A stretch of DNA of 64,000 bases, taken from the NCBI RefSeq assembly GCF_006439395.2, contig NZ_CP083950.1:124001-188000 (forward strand). Direction: 5' to 3'. The notes beneath the pieces are model-generated. The model saw nothing but the letters and a program-made list of their open reading frames with translations. It was not told where the DNA came from and did no database searches. Source of the DNA: Mesorhizobium sp. B4-1-4. Its GTDB lineage: Bacteria; Pseudomonadota; Alphaproteobacteria; Rhizobiales; Rhizobiaceae. Positions 25,949-34,979 of the stretch are shown here, in pieces (position 1 is the first letter of the stretch; every line of letters starts with the position of its first letter). The translations under genes were made by a program, and so were the position numbers.

Positions 25949-26764
25949 TCAGAACACTGGTGAAGCCGAAACGAGAGCCGGGCCATCATCACTCGCAGAT
26001 GGGCCATAGAGCGAATCGACCAGCTCAGCTGTCAGCTCAGCCGTTGGGCGGTCGAACACGATTGAGCCATCCCGAATGCCAACCACGCGATGTGCGTAGT
26101 CCTTGACGACCTGGATGGAGTGCAGGTTGACAATGACTGGGATGTTGTCGACGTCGTTGATTTCGCGAAGAAGCTCCATCACACGCTGTGAACTCGATGG
26201 GTCAAGCGACGAAATCGGTTCGTCCGCGAGCATTATCTTGGGCCGTTGCGCCAATGCTCGTGCGATGGCAATGCGCTGCTGCTGCCCGCCGGAAAGGGTG
26301 TCGCAACGCTGTTTGGCTTGCGTGGACAGGCCAACCCTGTCAAGCAAGTGCATTGCCAGTCCGACATCTTCCCGGCGGTGGGCACCGACCACCGTTCTGG
26401 GCCAGGAGTTGAAGCCCAAGCGCCCGAGCAGAACGTTCTCGATCGCGGATAGACGCTTGACGAGGTTGAATTGCTGAGAAATGATGCCAATGTTGCGCCG
26501 TAGTTGACGGAGTTCACGCTCTCCGCTCAGGCGCAATTCAAGCGACCCCACCCAAACCTCGCCTGAGCTTGCTCGCACCATCCCATTTAGCAAGCGCAGT
26601 AGCGTGGATTTACCCGAGCCAGATGGGCCAACCAGCGCGGTGATATTGCGCTGGGTGAAAGAGCAACTTACGTTGCTGAGCGCCTGTCGGCCATTCGGGT
26701 ATTGGTGGCTCACGGAACGCAGTCGGATAGCGAAATTGCGCGATGTATCCGGGCCCGCGCTCAT
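25949..26764 (-). CDS. phnC: Phosphonate-type ABC transporter ATPase, PhnC-like
   Basis: A 271-residue ATPase with Walker [11 protein letters not shown]-loop SQQFNLVKRLSAIENVLLGRL (PhnC-type), signature [15 protein letters not shown], Walker B IMLADEPISSLDP and switch His in VNLHSIQVV. The ATG at 26764 lies behind GGGAGCA; the open frame extends 42 codons further upstream without a plausible ribosome site. It follows the FAD oxidoreductase gene by 125 bases and precedes phnD by 12. Confidence 0.9.
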   Translation of the reverse strand: MSAGPDTSRNFAIRLRSVSHQYPNGRQALSNVSCSFTQRNITALVGPSGSGKSTLLRLLNGMVRASSGEVWVGSLELRLSGERELRQLRRNIGIISQQFNLVKRLSAIENVLLGRLGFNSWPRTVVGAHRREDVGLAMHLLDRVGLSTQAKQRCDTLSGGQQQRIAIARALAQRPKIMLADEPISSLDPSSSQRVMELLREINDVDNIPVIVNLHSIQVVKDYAHRVVGIRDGSIVFDRPTAELTAELVDSLYGPSASDDGPALVSASPVF

Positions 26765-26889
26765 TATTGCTCCCTTCGCGTTTTCGTCTGATTGGGAGGC
26801 CGCAGAGATAGGTCGACCATGTCGCAGCCCTTCTCGAGCAGGCAGATGATCGTCCGGCGCGATAGGCGTCCCGCTAGGCCGTGAAGCCA

Positions 26890-28074
26890 TCAGACGTGTC
26901 CCGTTGCGGTAGCATCGTTTTTCGGGGGAGAAGCCCTCACCTGATCTCCTGGCCCCCAGGGTGCAAACTCGTCACGGAGTTGTACGGCGCCATCCAGGAA
27001 ACGCTGCGGGCGGTAGTCAGCTAGGTCCGGATTGTCGTTCCCATCGATTATTTCGCCAGCGAGCAGCTTGCCGACCAAGCCGCTAAGGGAGATCCCGCTG
27101 TGCATGACAGCGATAGAGAGGTTCGGCATTTGCGGAATGCGGCCCACAATCGGCAACCCGTCGCCAGGAATGGGGCGCACTCCTACACGGACGGTTTCAA
27201 CTTCATTTTCGCCAAAATTTCGGATCCATGGCTTGACAAGCAAGGCAGTCTCTTGGGCATAGCTCTGTGCCTCGGCTGCGCTTGGTATTTCCTTGCGGTA
27301 GTCAGTGCGGCCAGCCAGAATCCGCCCCCCACCTTCTGGCTTGAAATGAACCTGCCCAGCATAGACGACATGTCTCAGGCGAACCGGCAGCGGTCGTGTA
27401 ACGAGTGTCACGCCCGGCTGTGTATTGATTGGCAGCGAAACCCCGATCTGGTCCAGAAGGGCCTTCGAATCCGGCCCATTGCAGACGAGGGCCTGGTCCG
27501 CATCGAGGATCCGCCCGGAGGTTAGAACCCGGACGGTCGTTGGCGTGTGTTCGATATTCAGAACTCGCTCGCCGCTCGATACCTTGACACCGAGATCCTG
27601 TGCAGCACGCAGAAGCAGTCCAATCATTGGAGCCGGTTCAAGACGTCCTTCCTCTGGCATTCGGACAATTGGATAGTCCGTCTCAGGGAAAATAAGGTCG
27701 GGCTCCAAGTCGGTCATGAGCCGCTTCGCGGTCCAGCGCTCGTATCTGAGCCCGGCCTCCGATGAAGCGGCCAGGTGCTTTTCCAACTGAGCAGCATCAG
27801 CTTCGTTGTTCGTATAAAAAATGCTGCCATCGCCATGGACGATGTCGCGAGCGCCAAGTCTTCCAGCAAGCTCGTGCCAATAGCGAAGCGCGCGAAGCCT
27901 CAGCATCGCATAGCGACCGGAAAACCGTACGGCATTGAGATAAGCGAATGTGGAGGTCGACGTGCCGTAGCCTGGGCGCACCGCCTCGATGACTTCAACG
28001 TCTGCCCCTTTGCCGCTAAGATGATACGCAAGTGACGCACCAACGATCCCGGCTCCGATGATGACGATTTTCAT
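26890..28074 (-). CDS. FAD-dependent oxidoreductase (DadA/DAO family) linked to PhnCDE-like uptake
   Basis: A 394-residue flavoprotein starting with the dinucleotide-binding motif KIVIIGAGIVGASLAYHL, followed by YGTSTSTFAYLNAVRF and ending with the conserved C-terminal region VGVRPIPGDGLPIVG, then MHSGISLSGLVGKLLAGEI. DAO-family enzymes oxidise D-amino acids, glycine, sarcosine and related amines. Being the first gene of the operon with phnCDE-like genes, it probably acts on the imported compound, for example an amino- or N-methylaminophosphonate. I start at the ATG at 28074 with AGGAGCG upstream. It is divergent from a GntR regulator 112 bases away, which presumably controls both directions. 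Confidence 0.88.
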   Translation of the reverse strand: MKIVIIGAGIVGASLAYHLSGKGADVEVIEAVRPGYGTSTSTFAYLNAVRFSGRYAMLRLRALRYWHELAGRLGARDIVHGDGSIFYTNNEADAAQLEKHLAASSEAGLRYERWTAKRLMTDLEPDLIFPETDYPIVRMPEEGRLEPAPMIGLLLRAAQDLGVKVSSGERVLNIEHTPTTVRVLTSGRILDADQALVCNGPDSKALLDQIGVSLPINTQPGVTLVTRPLPVRLRHVVYAGQVHFKPEGGGRILAGRTDYRKEIPSAAEAQSYAQETALLVKPWIRNFGENEVETVRVGVRPIPGDGLPIVGRIPQMPNLSIAVMHSGISLSGLVGKLLAGEIIDGNDNPDLADYRPQRFLDGAVQLRDEFAPWGPGDQVRASPPKNDATATGHV

Positions 28075-28186
28075 ATTCGCTCCTGCTTCACATATTCGAA
28101 CAAGTATGGGAAAACTGTAACACCGGCATGACAATTGGCGGATCTGCTCGGCCGGTTCCGGACCATCCCTCGAGGAAATTTTCATT

Positions 28187-28891
28187 TTGACGATCATTGC
28201 TCGCGAAAAAGTAGGCCAAGCACTCAAGGAAGAAATTGCAAGTGGAGTCGCCAAGCCGGGCATGCAGTTGCCCAGTGAAAGCGCGCTCGCCGCTCGTTTT
28301 GGGGTTGGGCGAGGGACAGTCAGAAGGGCACTGGCGGCCCTACAGACAGAAGGGTTTGTGCGCACCGAGCACGGGCGTGGCAGTTTTGTACAGGAGGCGA
28401 TTTATCCCTATGAACTTTCCCGCGGCAGCCGCTTCTCTCACACGCTGGATGGCCTGGGCGTTTATGAGGCTCGCGAGACAGTGCGAAACGGGATCGTCGA
28501 TGCGAATGGCCGAATTGGGCGCCTGCTTGGTTTGCAGCCGACCGAGAAGCTTGCGCTCATTGAAGTTGTGAGCTTCGCACAGGGACTTCCTCTTCTTGTG
28601 GCATCGAATTTTGTGTCTGCTGCTCGCTTCCCTGGCATCGGCGACGCCTACGAACGGAAACAATCGCTCTCCGCCGCGCTGAGGCTATACGAGATGACCA
28701 CGCAACACCGGACACACACGGAAATCGGTAGTCGTTTGCCCAGCGCGGAGCAGGCTAGGCTTCTTCGGCAACCGAGAACCAGCCCAATCACTGAAGTAGA
28801 GAACATGGTTGTCGATCAGTCTGGAGTGCCAAGCTGGGTAGAAGTTTTGTGTTTCGCTTCCAATCGCGTGCGGCTTATTCTGGAAAGGTGA
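28187..28891 (+). CDS. GntR-family (PhnF/UTRA) transcriptional regulator
   Basis: A 234-residue regulator. Residues 8-70 form the winged helix (QALKEEIASGVAKPGMQL, then GRGTVRRALAALQTEGFV and HGRGSFV); the remainder is a UTRA domain with PhnF-like features (SRFSHTLDGLG, IEVVSFAQGLPL, TEVENMVVDQSGVPSW). Translation seems to begin with a TTG at 28187, with CGAGGAAA about 9 bases before; no closer ATG is in frame. Divergent placement from the FAD oxidoreductase-phnCDE-like operon indicates local control by the imported substrate. The 112-base gap contains CATA-N10-TATG but I do not see a strong palindrome. Confidence 0.88.
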   Translation: MTIIAREKVGQALKEEIASGVAKPGMQLPSESALAARFGVGRGTVRRALAALQTEGFVRTEHGRGSFVQEAIYPYELSRGSRFSHTLDGLGVYEARETVRNGIVDANGRIGRLLGLQPTEKLALIEVVSFAQGLPLLVASNFVSAARFPGIGDAYERKQSLSAALRLYEMTTQHRTHTEIGSRLPSAEQARLLRQPRTSPITEVENMVVDQSGVPSWVEVLCFASNRVRLILER

Positions 28892-29882
28892 CGCCTAGCG
28901 TCGACAGGTCATTCATCGACTGCCGCGCTTGTCTTCGTCCTCCGAGCTGCGGCGCTCCTCAGCGACCCGCAACGCGCCCGGCTCTCGCCGTGAATTCGTG
29001 CTCTTGCTGCACCCCTACCTTATCATCACTGCCGACCCTCGGAGAGTTTGGCCTCCCGGCGGGGAGAATTGAGTAGCATGAGTGAAGACGCATCGCGCGA
29101 ACCCCGTTCGTAGATACTTCTTGCCTGCGCAGAGGGCAGCGACTCAACAGCGCCGTGGAAAATCTGTGCAAGACAAGAATGTGATCGCATGGAACAACAT
29201 GCGTACTTGTACCATGCGGTGATTATATCTCATCTGCCAAACTTTGAAACGATCAACAAATTCTATTAGGCATCTCTAGAGTTACTGAGAATTATAAATT
29301 AATCGCACCGAGCTATTAACAGTCCATCATGTGTATGTTACCGAGTCACAGCGGAACGAGGGCAGAAGACCGCGAGAAGCCGGTAAAGTGGTGGGTGACC
29401 GAGGTGCTTTGTGTTGGGGGGGCTTGCATTTGTGTTTTGTGCGATCAAGAATTTTGGAAAGGATAGCCATGGTTAAGTTCATCCGAGTTGTGACGAATCA
29501 TCAAATTATACGAGAAGGACACCTACAAGGTGAAGAATGCTTCGTAATACGTGTGTAGAGGGTTCGCAGCCGATGTTTGTTTTCACGGCCGCCGCCAATG
29601 GGGCGTTGATGGTGCAGCCGAGACTTCCTGAGGGAACCGCCAACCGGCAAAAAATCTTTTTGGGGCCCAAATCAGTTCCGGTGTGCGCCACATCCGGTCG
29701 GAAACCGGAAAGTCCATCAAATTCTTTGCCGAAGGGACGGCTAAGCAGTCCATCCCTTTCCTCCTGCTGCTCCACATCTTGAGGACCGCAACGTCCATTG
29801 TTCGATTGGATGCCAAACGTTTCCGGGAAGCCCACGATCAGGAAGGAACCGTCGGCATCACGTTCTCAAGACGGTCAAGTCT
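28892..29882. other. About 1 kb with only tiny or doubtful open frames
   Basis: The stretch 29190-29340 is markedly AT-rich. A 29-codon frame at 29469-29558 follows AAGGATAG and another at 29573 reads FVFTAAANGALMVQPRLPEG, while a different frame over 29680-29830 reads SIKFFAEGTAKQSIPFLLLL. These may be pieces of a degraded gene; I do not recognise a family and do not call any of them. Confidence 0.35.
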
Positions 29883-30278
29883 ATGTTCACTTTTCCCATT
29901 CTTGGTGTCCGCAAAGTTATCGACCGCGGCATTGCCGATGCTGCCGCTAATGGCGGGTTCCGCGATCCGTTTTTCAGGACGCGGTGCAATGAGGGCGACC
30001 GGCCCGGCCTCTGGCTCATCAATGACGAGGGTGTCTACCTTATGTCCAACGGCAAGCTCGCCGAGGGTTCACCCACGCTGTTCTACTCGGAGCAATGCCA
30101 CCCGATTGGCAATCCCGACTGGCGGGACTATAAGCGCCGTCACTTCGGCGGGGCAGCCCGTATGGAGTTCATCGAGGCCGAGCGGTTGATCCCGCTCTTC
30201 GACCGCAACTTCCGGGCAACCCACCTCAATGTACAGCTCGCCGGATCCGACATCGGGCTGTCTTTGATCGCGCGCTGA
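29883..30278 (+). CDS. Hypothetical protein, possibly DUF3085 family
   Basis: A 131-residue protein. The phrase GLWLINDEGVYLMSNGKL followed by an acidic/aromatic middle and a short Ala-rich helix resembles the DUF3085 family, which occurs on plasmids and mobile elements of alphaproteobacteria and has no known function. No catalytic residues or membrane segments are visible, and the ribosome site before the ATG is weak. It lies between a degraded-looking region and the LysR gene, convergent with the latter. The family assignment is from memory of the motif and is tentative. Confidence 0.55.
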   Translation: MFTFPILGVRKVIDRGIADAAANGGFRDPFFRTRCNEGDRPGLWLINDEGVYLMSNGKLAEGSPTLFYSEQCHPIGNPDWRDYKRRHFGGAARMEFIEAERLIPLFDRNFRATHLNVQLAGSDIGLSLIAR

Positions 30279-30385
30279 TCTCTTCCTTTGATCATCACGC
30301 TCGCTCCGACCGATCCTCATCCGCCAAGGCCAAGACCGTCCGCGTCCGCACGAATGCTTGCGATGATCGGCTGAAACAGCTTATC

Positions 30386-31312
30386 TCATGCCGGATGCGC
30401 CAGTGATATGATCAACCGTTGCCTAATTTCTTCCGCGACCTGATGCAACACTCGAAGAAACTGGTCACCATGGGCGGATCGAAGTGCCTTGGCAGGCCTC
30501 CAGAGATTCAGCTGATAGGTGATCTGGACGCTCAGCTTTCGCAGGACGATCCCTCTGGTCGCGTAATGTGCGGCCGTTAACGGGTTGACGATCGAAACGC
30601 CAACCCCGGCGGCAACCATCGAGCAAACGCCGGTGGCAGTGGTGGTCTCGACTGAATACCGGCGGGATATACCCGCCGCATCGAAAATCTGGTCGAGCTT
30701 GCGCCGATATGGATCCTCTTGGGAGAAGTAAACGAAAGCGAGCCCTTCGAAATCCTGCGGGTCCAGGACCGATTTCGAGGTCAGGCGATGTCCTGCAGGA
30801 AGCACGCACACGAGTTCGCCCACGTTGATCGTCTCAGTGGCGGCCTCGTCGTAGTCATAGCTTCCTTCAGTTAGCCCGATGTCAAAAAGCTGCGTCGTGA
30901 GGTCATGACGTAGCGCTACTTCTTCGAGTGAGTGCACGGAGAGGTGGACCTGCGGGCGGCTTTTCAAAAAGCGATTGGCTACAACAGGCAAAATCGCTTC
31001 CGCATAGGCAGGGATGCACGCGATCCGCAGGTGCGCGGCATCATACCCCTTGATCGCCGCCGCTACGCGGCCGATCTCATCCATGCCGACAAATGACCGC
31101 GCCACTACAGCGTGGAGCAATTGCGCCTGACTTGTCGGGGTCAAGCGCCTGCCGAACCGACTGAATAGATCGAAGCCGATATGCTGTTCTAATTCGCGTA
31201 ACTCGCGGCTGATGGTCGGTTGCGATGTCGCTAGAGAGGCCGCCGCTGCTGTCGTGCTTTTGTGGACCATGACGGCATTGAAGATTTCCATTTGGCGCTG
31301 GCTGAGCCGCAT
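30386..31312 (-). CDS. LysR-family transcriptional regulator, divergent from lysA
   Basis: A 308-residue LysR-type regulator. The N-terminal HTH (LSQRQMEIFNAVMVHKSTTAAAASLATSQPTISRELRELE, described here as residues 3-42) is followed by the linker helix and a periplasmic-binding-type effector domain with typical strands (LRIACIPAY, FDIGLTEG, GVGVSIVNP). It resembles LysR itself and NocR/OccR, which sense diaminopimelate or opines. The gene is divergent from lysA-dapF with a 126-base gap that contains the repeat TTCCAG-N12-CTGGAA, so it probably activates the lysA operon in response to diaminopimelate or a related amino acid. Confidence 0.88.
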   Translation of the reverse strand: MRLSQRQMEIFNAVMVHKSTTAAAASLATSQPTISRELRELEQHIGFDLFSRFGRRLTPTSQAQLLHAVVARSFVGMDEIGRVAAAIKGYDAAHLRIACIPAYAEAILPVVANRFLKSRPQVHLSVHSLEEVALRHDLTTQLFDIGLTEGSYDYDEAATETINVGELVCVLPAGHRLTSKSVLDPQDFEGLAFVYFSQEDPYRRKLDQIFDAAGISRRYSVETTTATGVCSMVAAGVGVSIVNPLTAAHYATRGIVLRKLSVQITYQLNLWRPAKALRSAHGDQFLRVLHQVAEEIRQRLIISLAHPA

Positions 31313-31364
31313 ATTGCCTTCCCGAACATATCAGAAATGAATTAAAGCATGGCAATAATGTATT

Positions 31365-31388
31365 TTCCAGTCTGAAAAATTTCTGGAA
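31365..31388. promoter_or_regulatory. Candidate LysR binding site upstream of lysA
   Basis: Interrupted inverted repeat TTCCAG-N12-CTGGAA in the AT-rich gap between the LysR gene and lysA, 50 bases before the lysA start. The length and dyad form suit a LysR-type site but the T-N11-A core is not unambiguous. Confidence 0.45.
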
Positions 31389-31438
31389 TGATCCCTCGAA
31401 GTCGCAAAACCGCATCCGCGAGACGATGGGAGCCTTTT

Positions 31439-32800
31439 ATGGCCGAACATTCGATGACCCTGGTTGAGCCGGACGGCGGCACCGGCGAGCGCGACCCATT
31501 GGTCTATCGCGATGAGGTCCTTCATATTGAGGGCGTTCGCGTTGATGCGATTGCCCAGGCAGTCGCAACACCCTTTTATTGCTACTCCTCCGCCGCAATA
31601 AGAGAGGCATACGGGACCCTGTCGCGCGCGTTGAGCCCCATCGGCGTTTCGGTCTGCTTTGCCGTAAAGGCGAACTGCAATGTGTCCGTTCTCGGCCTGC
31701 TAGCTGAATTGGGAAGCGGCATGGACATCGTATCGGGCGGCGAACTCGAGCGCGCTCTCGCCGCAGGTGTGCCGGCTTCGAAGATTATATTCTCTGGCGT
31801 CGGCAAGAAACGGGCCGAGATCGCCCGCGCACTGGAGGTGGGGATCCACCAGATCAACGTCGAATCCGCTGCGGAACTCGACGTTGTTATCTCCGTAGCA
31901 GCCGCCCTCGACCTGCGCGCGCCCGTCGCGCTGCGAGTTAATCCGGACGTCGATGCCCACACCCATTCTAAGATCAGCACAGGGAGGAGGGAGGACAAAT
32001 TCGGCATTGCGATCGAGATGATACCCGCTCTCTTCGCCAAGGCAGCTGCTGCGCCGGAACTCGATGTTGTGGGGCTTGCCGTCCACATCGGTTCACAGAT
32101 TCTGGATCTCACCCCCTATCGGGAAGCCTATTCCCGTATGGCAGATCTTGTTGCGTCCCTGCGATCCCGGGGGCTCCCCGTGCATCGTCTCGATCTTGGC
32201 GGTGGGATCGGCATTCTTTACGATCAAAACGCAGGTCGGGAGATCGGCGAATACGCGGAAATCGTCCGTGAGACAGTCGGCGATATCGGATGTGAACTGA
32301 CTGTTGAGCCAGGGCGTTGGCTGGTCGGGCCCGGAGGGGTTCTCGTGACTGAAGTCCTCTACGTCAAAGAAACGGGCGATCGGCTCACCGCGATTGTCGA
32401 TGCGGGCATGAACGACCTCATGCGGCCGGCGCTTTATGGCGCTGTTCATCCTGTTCTGCCCCTGAGACACGATCGCCAGGTAAACTCGCACATCTATCAG
32501 ATTGCGGGCCCAGTTTGCGAGAGTTCCGATGTCTTCGGCACCTATGCGGCCCTGCCGCCATTGCAGTTGGGCGACCGGCTCGTGTTTGGCTGCGCCGGTG
32601 CCTACGGCGCCTCCATGGCATCGACCTATAATTCGCGCGATCTGGCGGCTGAAGTCCTCGTCGATGGCGATCGTTTCCGGGTTATTCGGCGCAGGCAAAC
32701 CATCGAGGCGATGCTAGCCCTGGAGGAGGGATCTGAGTGGCAGATACCTCGTGCAGAGCCTGCAAAGGACGTCGAACGCGTATTTAGGCAGACAGCGTGA
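31439..32800 (+). CDS. lysA: Diaminopimelate decarboxylase
   Basis: A 453-residue fold-type III PLP enzyme that converts meso-diaminopimelate to L-lysine. Visible active-site elements are the PLP Lys in CFAVKANCN (residue 77), GVGKKRAEIA, the HIGSQI glycine/His strand, the phosphate-binding LDLGGGIGI, EPGRWLVG and the substrate/dimer motif CESSDVFG. The ATG at 31439 has GGGAG 6 bases upstream; a start at 31388 would add 17 residues. Its stop overlaps the dapF start (ATGA). Because rhizobia carry a chromosomal lysA, this accessory copy, placed under its own LysR regulator and beside an uptake system, may serve catabolism or a symbiosis-specific need. Confidence 0.92.
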   Translation: MAEHSMTLVEPDGGTGERDPLVYRDEVLHIEGVRVDAIAQAVATPFYCYSSAAIREAYGTLSRALSPIGVSVCFAVKANCNVSVLGLLAELGSGMDIVSGGELERALAAGVPASKIIFSGVGKKRAEIARALEVGIHQINVESAAELDVVISVAAALDLRAPVALRVNPDVDAHTHSKISTGRREDKFGIAIEMIPALFAKAAAAPELDVVGLAVHIGSQILDLTPYREAYSRMADLVASLRSRGLPVHRLDLGGGIGILYDQNAGREIGEYAEIVRETVGDIGCELTVEPGRWLVGPGGVLVTEVLYVKETGDRLTAIVDAGMNDLMRPALYGAVHPVLPLRHDRQVNSHIYQIAGPVCESSDVFGTYAALPPLQLGDRLVFGCAGAYGASMASTYNSRDLAAEVLVDGDRFRVIRRRQTIEAMLALEEGSEWQIPRAEPAKDVERVFRQTA

Positions 32801-33693
32801 TGAAACACATCGAATTTCTATCGCGACCTGCATCGGTTGAAACCCCGCTGCACTGGCCATTCGTCAAGATGCACGGTCTTCAGAACTATTTCGTCATCCT
32901 CGACCGGCGCGACGGTAACAAGCGATTTGATGTCGAAGACGTCATTCGCATATGCAGCGCTAACACCGGGCCTGGCGGTGAGCAATTGCTGACCATCGAG
33001 CGGCCGTCGAGTGAGGGACTAAGCGCCGGCGCCTACGCGGCGATGAGGATTTTCAACATCGACGGCCAGGAAGTTGGGGCCTGTGGCAATGCCACACGCT
33101 GCATGGCCTATCTGCTACTCGAGGAGACCGGCAAGGACGAGGTGAGGATAGAAACCACAGCCGATGTCCTGCTATGCCGTAGGGCCGGACTGAGCGAGAT
33201 CAGCGTCACGCTTGGTCCGATCAGCATGGATTGGCGCAAGATTCCCTTATCCCGGGAGGCTAATACGCACCACCTACCGGTGGAAAGCGGGCCACTCAAG
33301 GACGGGATCGCGCTCAATGTCGGCAACCCGCATGCCGTTTTCTTCGTAGATCGGCTCGATAACATCGACATGCCCCGCTATGCACCCGCAGTGCAAAATG
33401 ATCCTCTCTTCCCTGAGGGCGCGAACGTAGGCGCGGCCGAGGTCCTGGACGAACGGACGCTCAGGCTCGTGGTCTGGGAACGCCCCGGCATATTGACGAC
33501 GGCATGCGGAACCGGTGCGTGTGTCGCGGCATATGCGGCGCGCAAACGAGGTCTCGTGACCTCGACGTCCATCGCAGTTCATCTTCCTGCCGGAAAGCTG
33601 GAAATCGAACTTCTTGGCGACGATCGGGTCATCATGACCGGACCAGTCGCGTTTTGCTGCCACGGATTCATAGAAGGAGGCAAGCAGCGCTAG
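32800..33693 (+). CDS. dapF: Diaminopimelate epimerase
   Basis: A 297-residue cofactor-independent racemase that interconverts LL- and meso-diaminopimelate, supplying LysA with its substrate. Both catalytic cysteines are present: Cys95 in GACGNATRC and the second in TACGTGACVAA. The N-terminal HGLQNYFVILD replaces the more usual HGLGNDF, so the loop is somewhat divergent. The ATG at 32800 overlaps the lysA stop; a GTG at 32797 is an alternative. The gene ends 92 bases before a PotD-like binding-protein gene on the same strand. Confidence 0.9.
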   Translation: MKHIEFLSRPASVETPLHWPFVKMHGLQNYFVILDRRDGNKRFDVEDVIRICSANTGPGGEQLLTIERPSSEGLSAGAYAAMRIFNIDGQEVGACGNATRCMAYLLLEETGKDEVRIETTADVLLCRRAGLSEISVTLGPISMDWRKIPLSREANTHHLPVESGPLKDGIALNVGNPHAVFFVDRLDNIDMPRYAPAVQNDPLFPEGANVGAAEVLDERTLRLVVWERPGILTTACGTGACVAAYAARKRGLVTSTSIAVHLPAGKLEIELLGDDRVIMTGPVAFCCHGFIEGGKQR

Positions 33694-33785
33694 TCACGAA
33701 TGCGCCGCGGATCATGGCTCGGATCGTCGCGGTACCGAATACAGGCGTTAGAGAGCCACCACCACAACAAACAGGGGAATGAACG

Positions 33786-34889
33786 ATGCAAGCCACGACC
33801 ATTTCTTTTGCATTCAGCGCTGCGCTCTTCGTGTCGGCACTGCCAGGTGCTGCGCAAGCGCAGGATGTCCCAAACAACCTCAAGGGGACAGGCGAAGTCG
33901 TCGTCACGTCGGGCGGCGGAACCTGGGAGGAGGCCCAGAAGAAAGCATTCTTTGATCCGTTCACGCGCGATACTGGCATCAAAGTGGTGCTGGTTCCTGA
34001 GGATCACGCCAAACTGTTGGCCTCGGTCAAGCTTGGGCAGCCCGCGGCCGACATCACCGACATACCCGGCGGTGAACTGTCGGCTTGGGTCGGCAAGGAC
34101 GCTGCCGAGAAGTTTGACTACCGCTACTTTGGCAAGGAAACACTGACCGGCATGCCGGAGCAGATGAAGGCTGAGTATGGCGTTGGCTCTTTGCTCTACT
34201 CTATTGGCGTCGCCTACAACACCAAGAAGTACCCGGAGGATGGGAAGCATCCGAAGGACTGGGCGGATCTCTACAACGTTAAGGAATTCCCTGGAAAGCG
34301 GGCGTTGCCGAAATGCGACAAAATTCTCGATGGCGGCTTGCTTGAGGGGGCCCTACTTGGCGATGGCGTCACCCCGGATAAGCTCTATCCCCTCGACATG
34401 GACCGTGCTTTCGCTAAGGTCAAGCAGTTGATGCCCGATGTGGGGCGCTGGTGGGTGGCAGGCGCCGACGCTCCGCAAAGCCTGATCGACGGCGAGGTTG
34501 ATTTGGCGGCAGCTTATAACGGTCGGATCAATACTGCGAAGAAGCAAGGCGCACCGCTCGCGTTTTCGTGGGACCAGTCCTTGGTTCAATTTGACTATTG
34601 GATTGTCATGAAGGACACGCCCAACAAGGAAAACGCATTCAAGTTCCTTGCCTATATCTCTCGTCCGGAGCCGCAGGCGGCGTTTGCTGAGGCAATTTCT
34701 TACGGCCCAGTGAACAACGAGGCCTACAAGGTCATCCCCAAGGACGTCGCGCAAATTCTCCCGGGCGCGCCGGAACTTGTGAAGAAGCAGGTGTTCCAGA
34801 ACTACGCATGGTGGAGCGAGAAGCGGCCTGACGGCCAAACCAATTACGACGCTGCGCTCCAGCGCTGCGTTGCGCTTCTGTCGCAGTGA
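33786..34889 (+). CDS. Spermidine/putrescine-type (PotD-like) ABC substrate-binding protein
   Basis: A 367-residue periplasmic binding protein with a Sec signal (TISFAFSAALFVSALPGAAQAQ). The mature sequence shows family 1/PotD-type features: EVVVTSGGGTWEEAQKKAFFDPF, IGVAYNTKKYPEDGKHPKDWADL and LVQFDYWIVMKDTPNKENAFKFLAYI. Such proteins bind polyamines, opines, amino-acid derivatives or phosphonates. It is followed by a hairpin and then by an N-deacylase, a fused permease and an ATPase, forming a complete uptake operon. Linkage with lysA-dapF suggests a ligand related to lysine or diaminopimelate, perhaps N-acylated. Confidence 0.88.
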   Translation: MQATTISFAFSAALFVSALPGAAQAQDVPNNLKGTGEVVVTSGGGTWEEAQKKAFFDPFTRDTGIKVVLVPEDHAKLLASVKLGQPAADITDIPGGELSAWVGKDAAEKFDYRYFGKETLTGMPEQMKAEYGVGSLLYSIGVAYNTKKYPEDGKHPKDWADLYNVKEFPGKRALPKCDKILDGGLLEGALLGDGVTPDKLYPLDMDRAFAKVKQLMPDVGRWWVAGADAPQSLIDGEVDLAAAYNGRINTAKKQGAPLAFSWDQSLVQFDYWIVMKDTPNKENAFKFLAYISRPEPQAAFAEAISYGPVNNEAYKVIPKDVAQILPGAPELVKKQVFQNYAWWSEKRPDGQTNYDAALQRCVALLSQ

Positions 34890-34898
34890 ACACCGAGA

Positions 34899-34931
34899 GT
34901 CGCTGCGGGGCCATGCGGTGCCCGCGGCGAC
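34899..34931 (+). terminator. Stem-loop after the binding-protein gene
   Basis: An 11-pair stem, GTCGCTGCGGG with CCCGCGGCGAC (one G-U pair), around an 11-base loop, 10 bases after the stop codon. With no T-tract it is more likely a partial terminator or an mRNA-protecting hairpin that keeps the binding protein more abundant than the permease. Confidence 0.6.
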
Positions 34932-34979
34932 CGCCTTGGCGAGGACAATCTCGGCCGACCGGCCGACAGGGAAAAATTG

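Noticed and set aside
29573..30189. Plus-strand frames with SIKFFAEGTAKQ and FVFTAAANGAL
   Set aside because: They read partly like protein but occur in different frames without a recognisable family, so I left them as a possible degraded gene within an intergenic entry.
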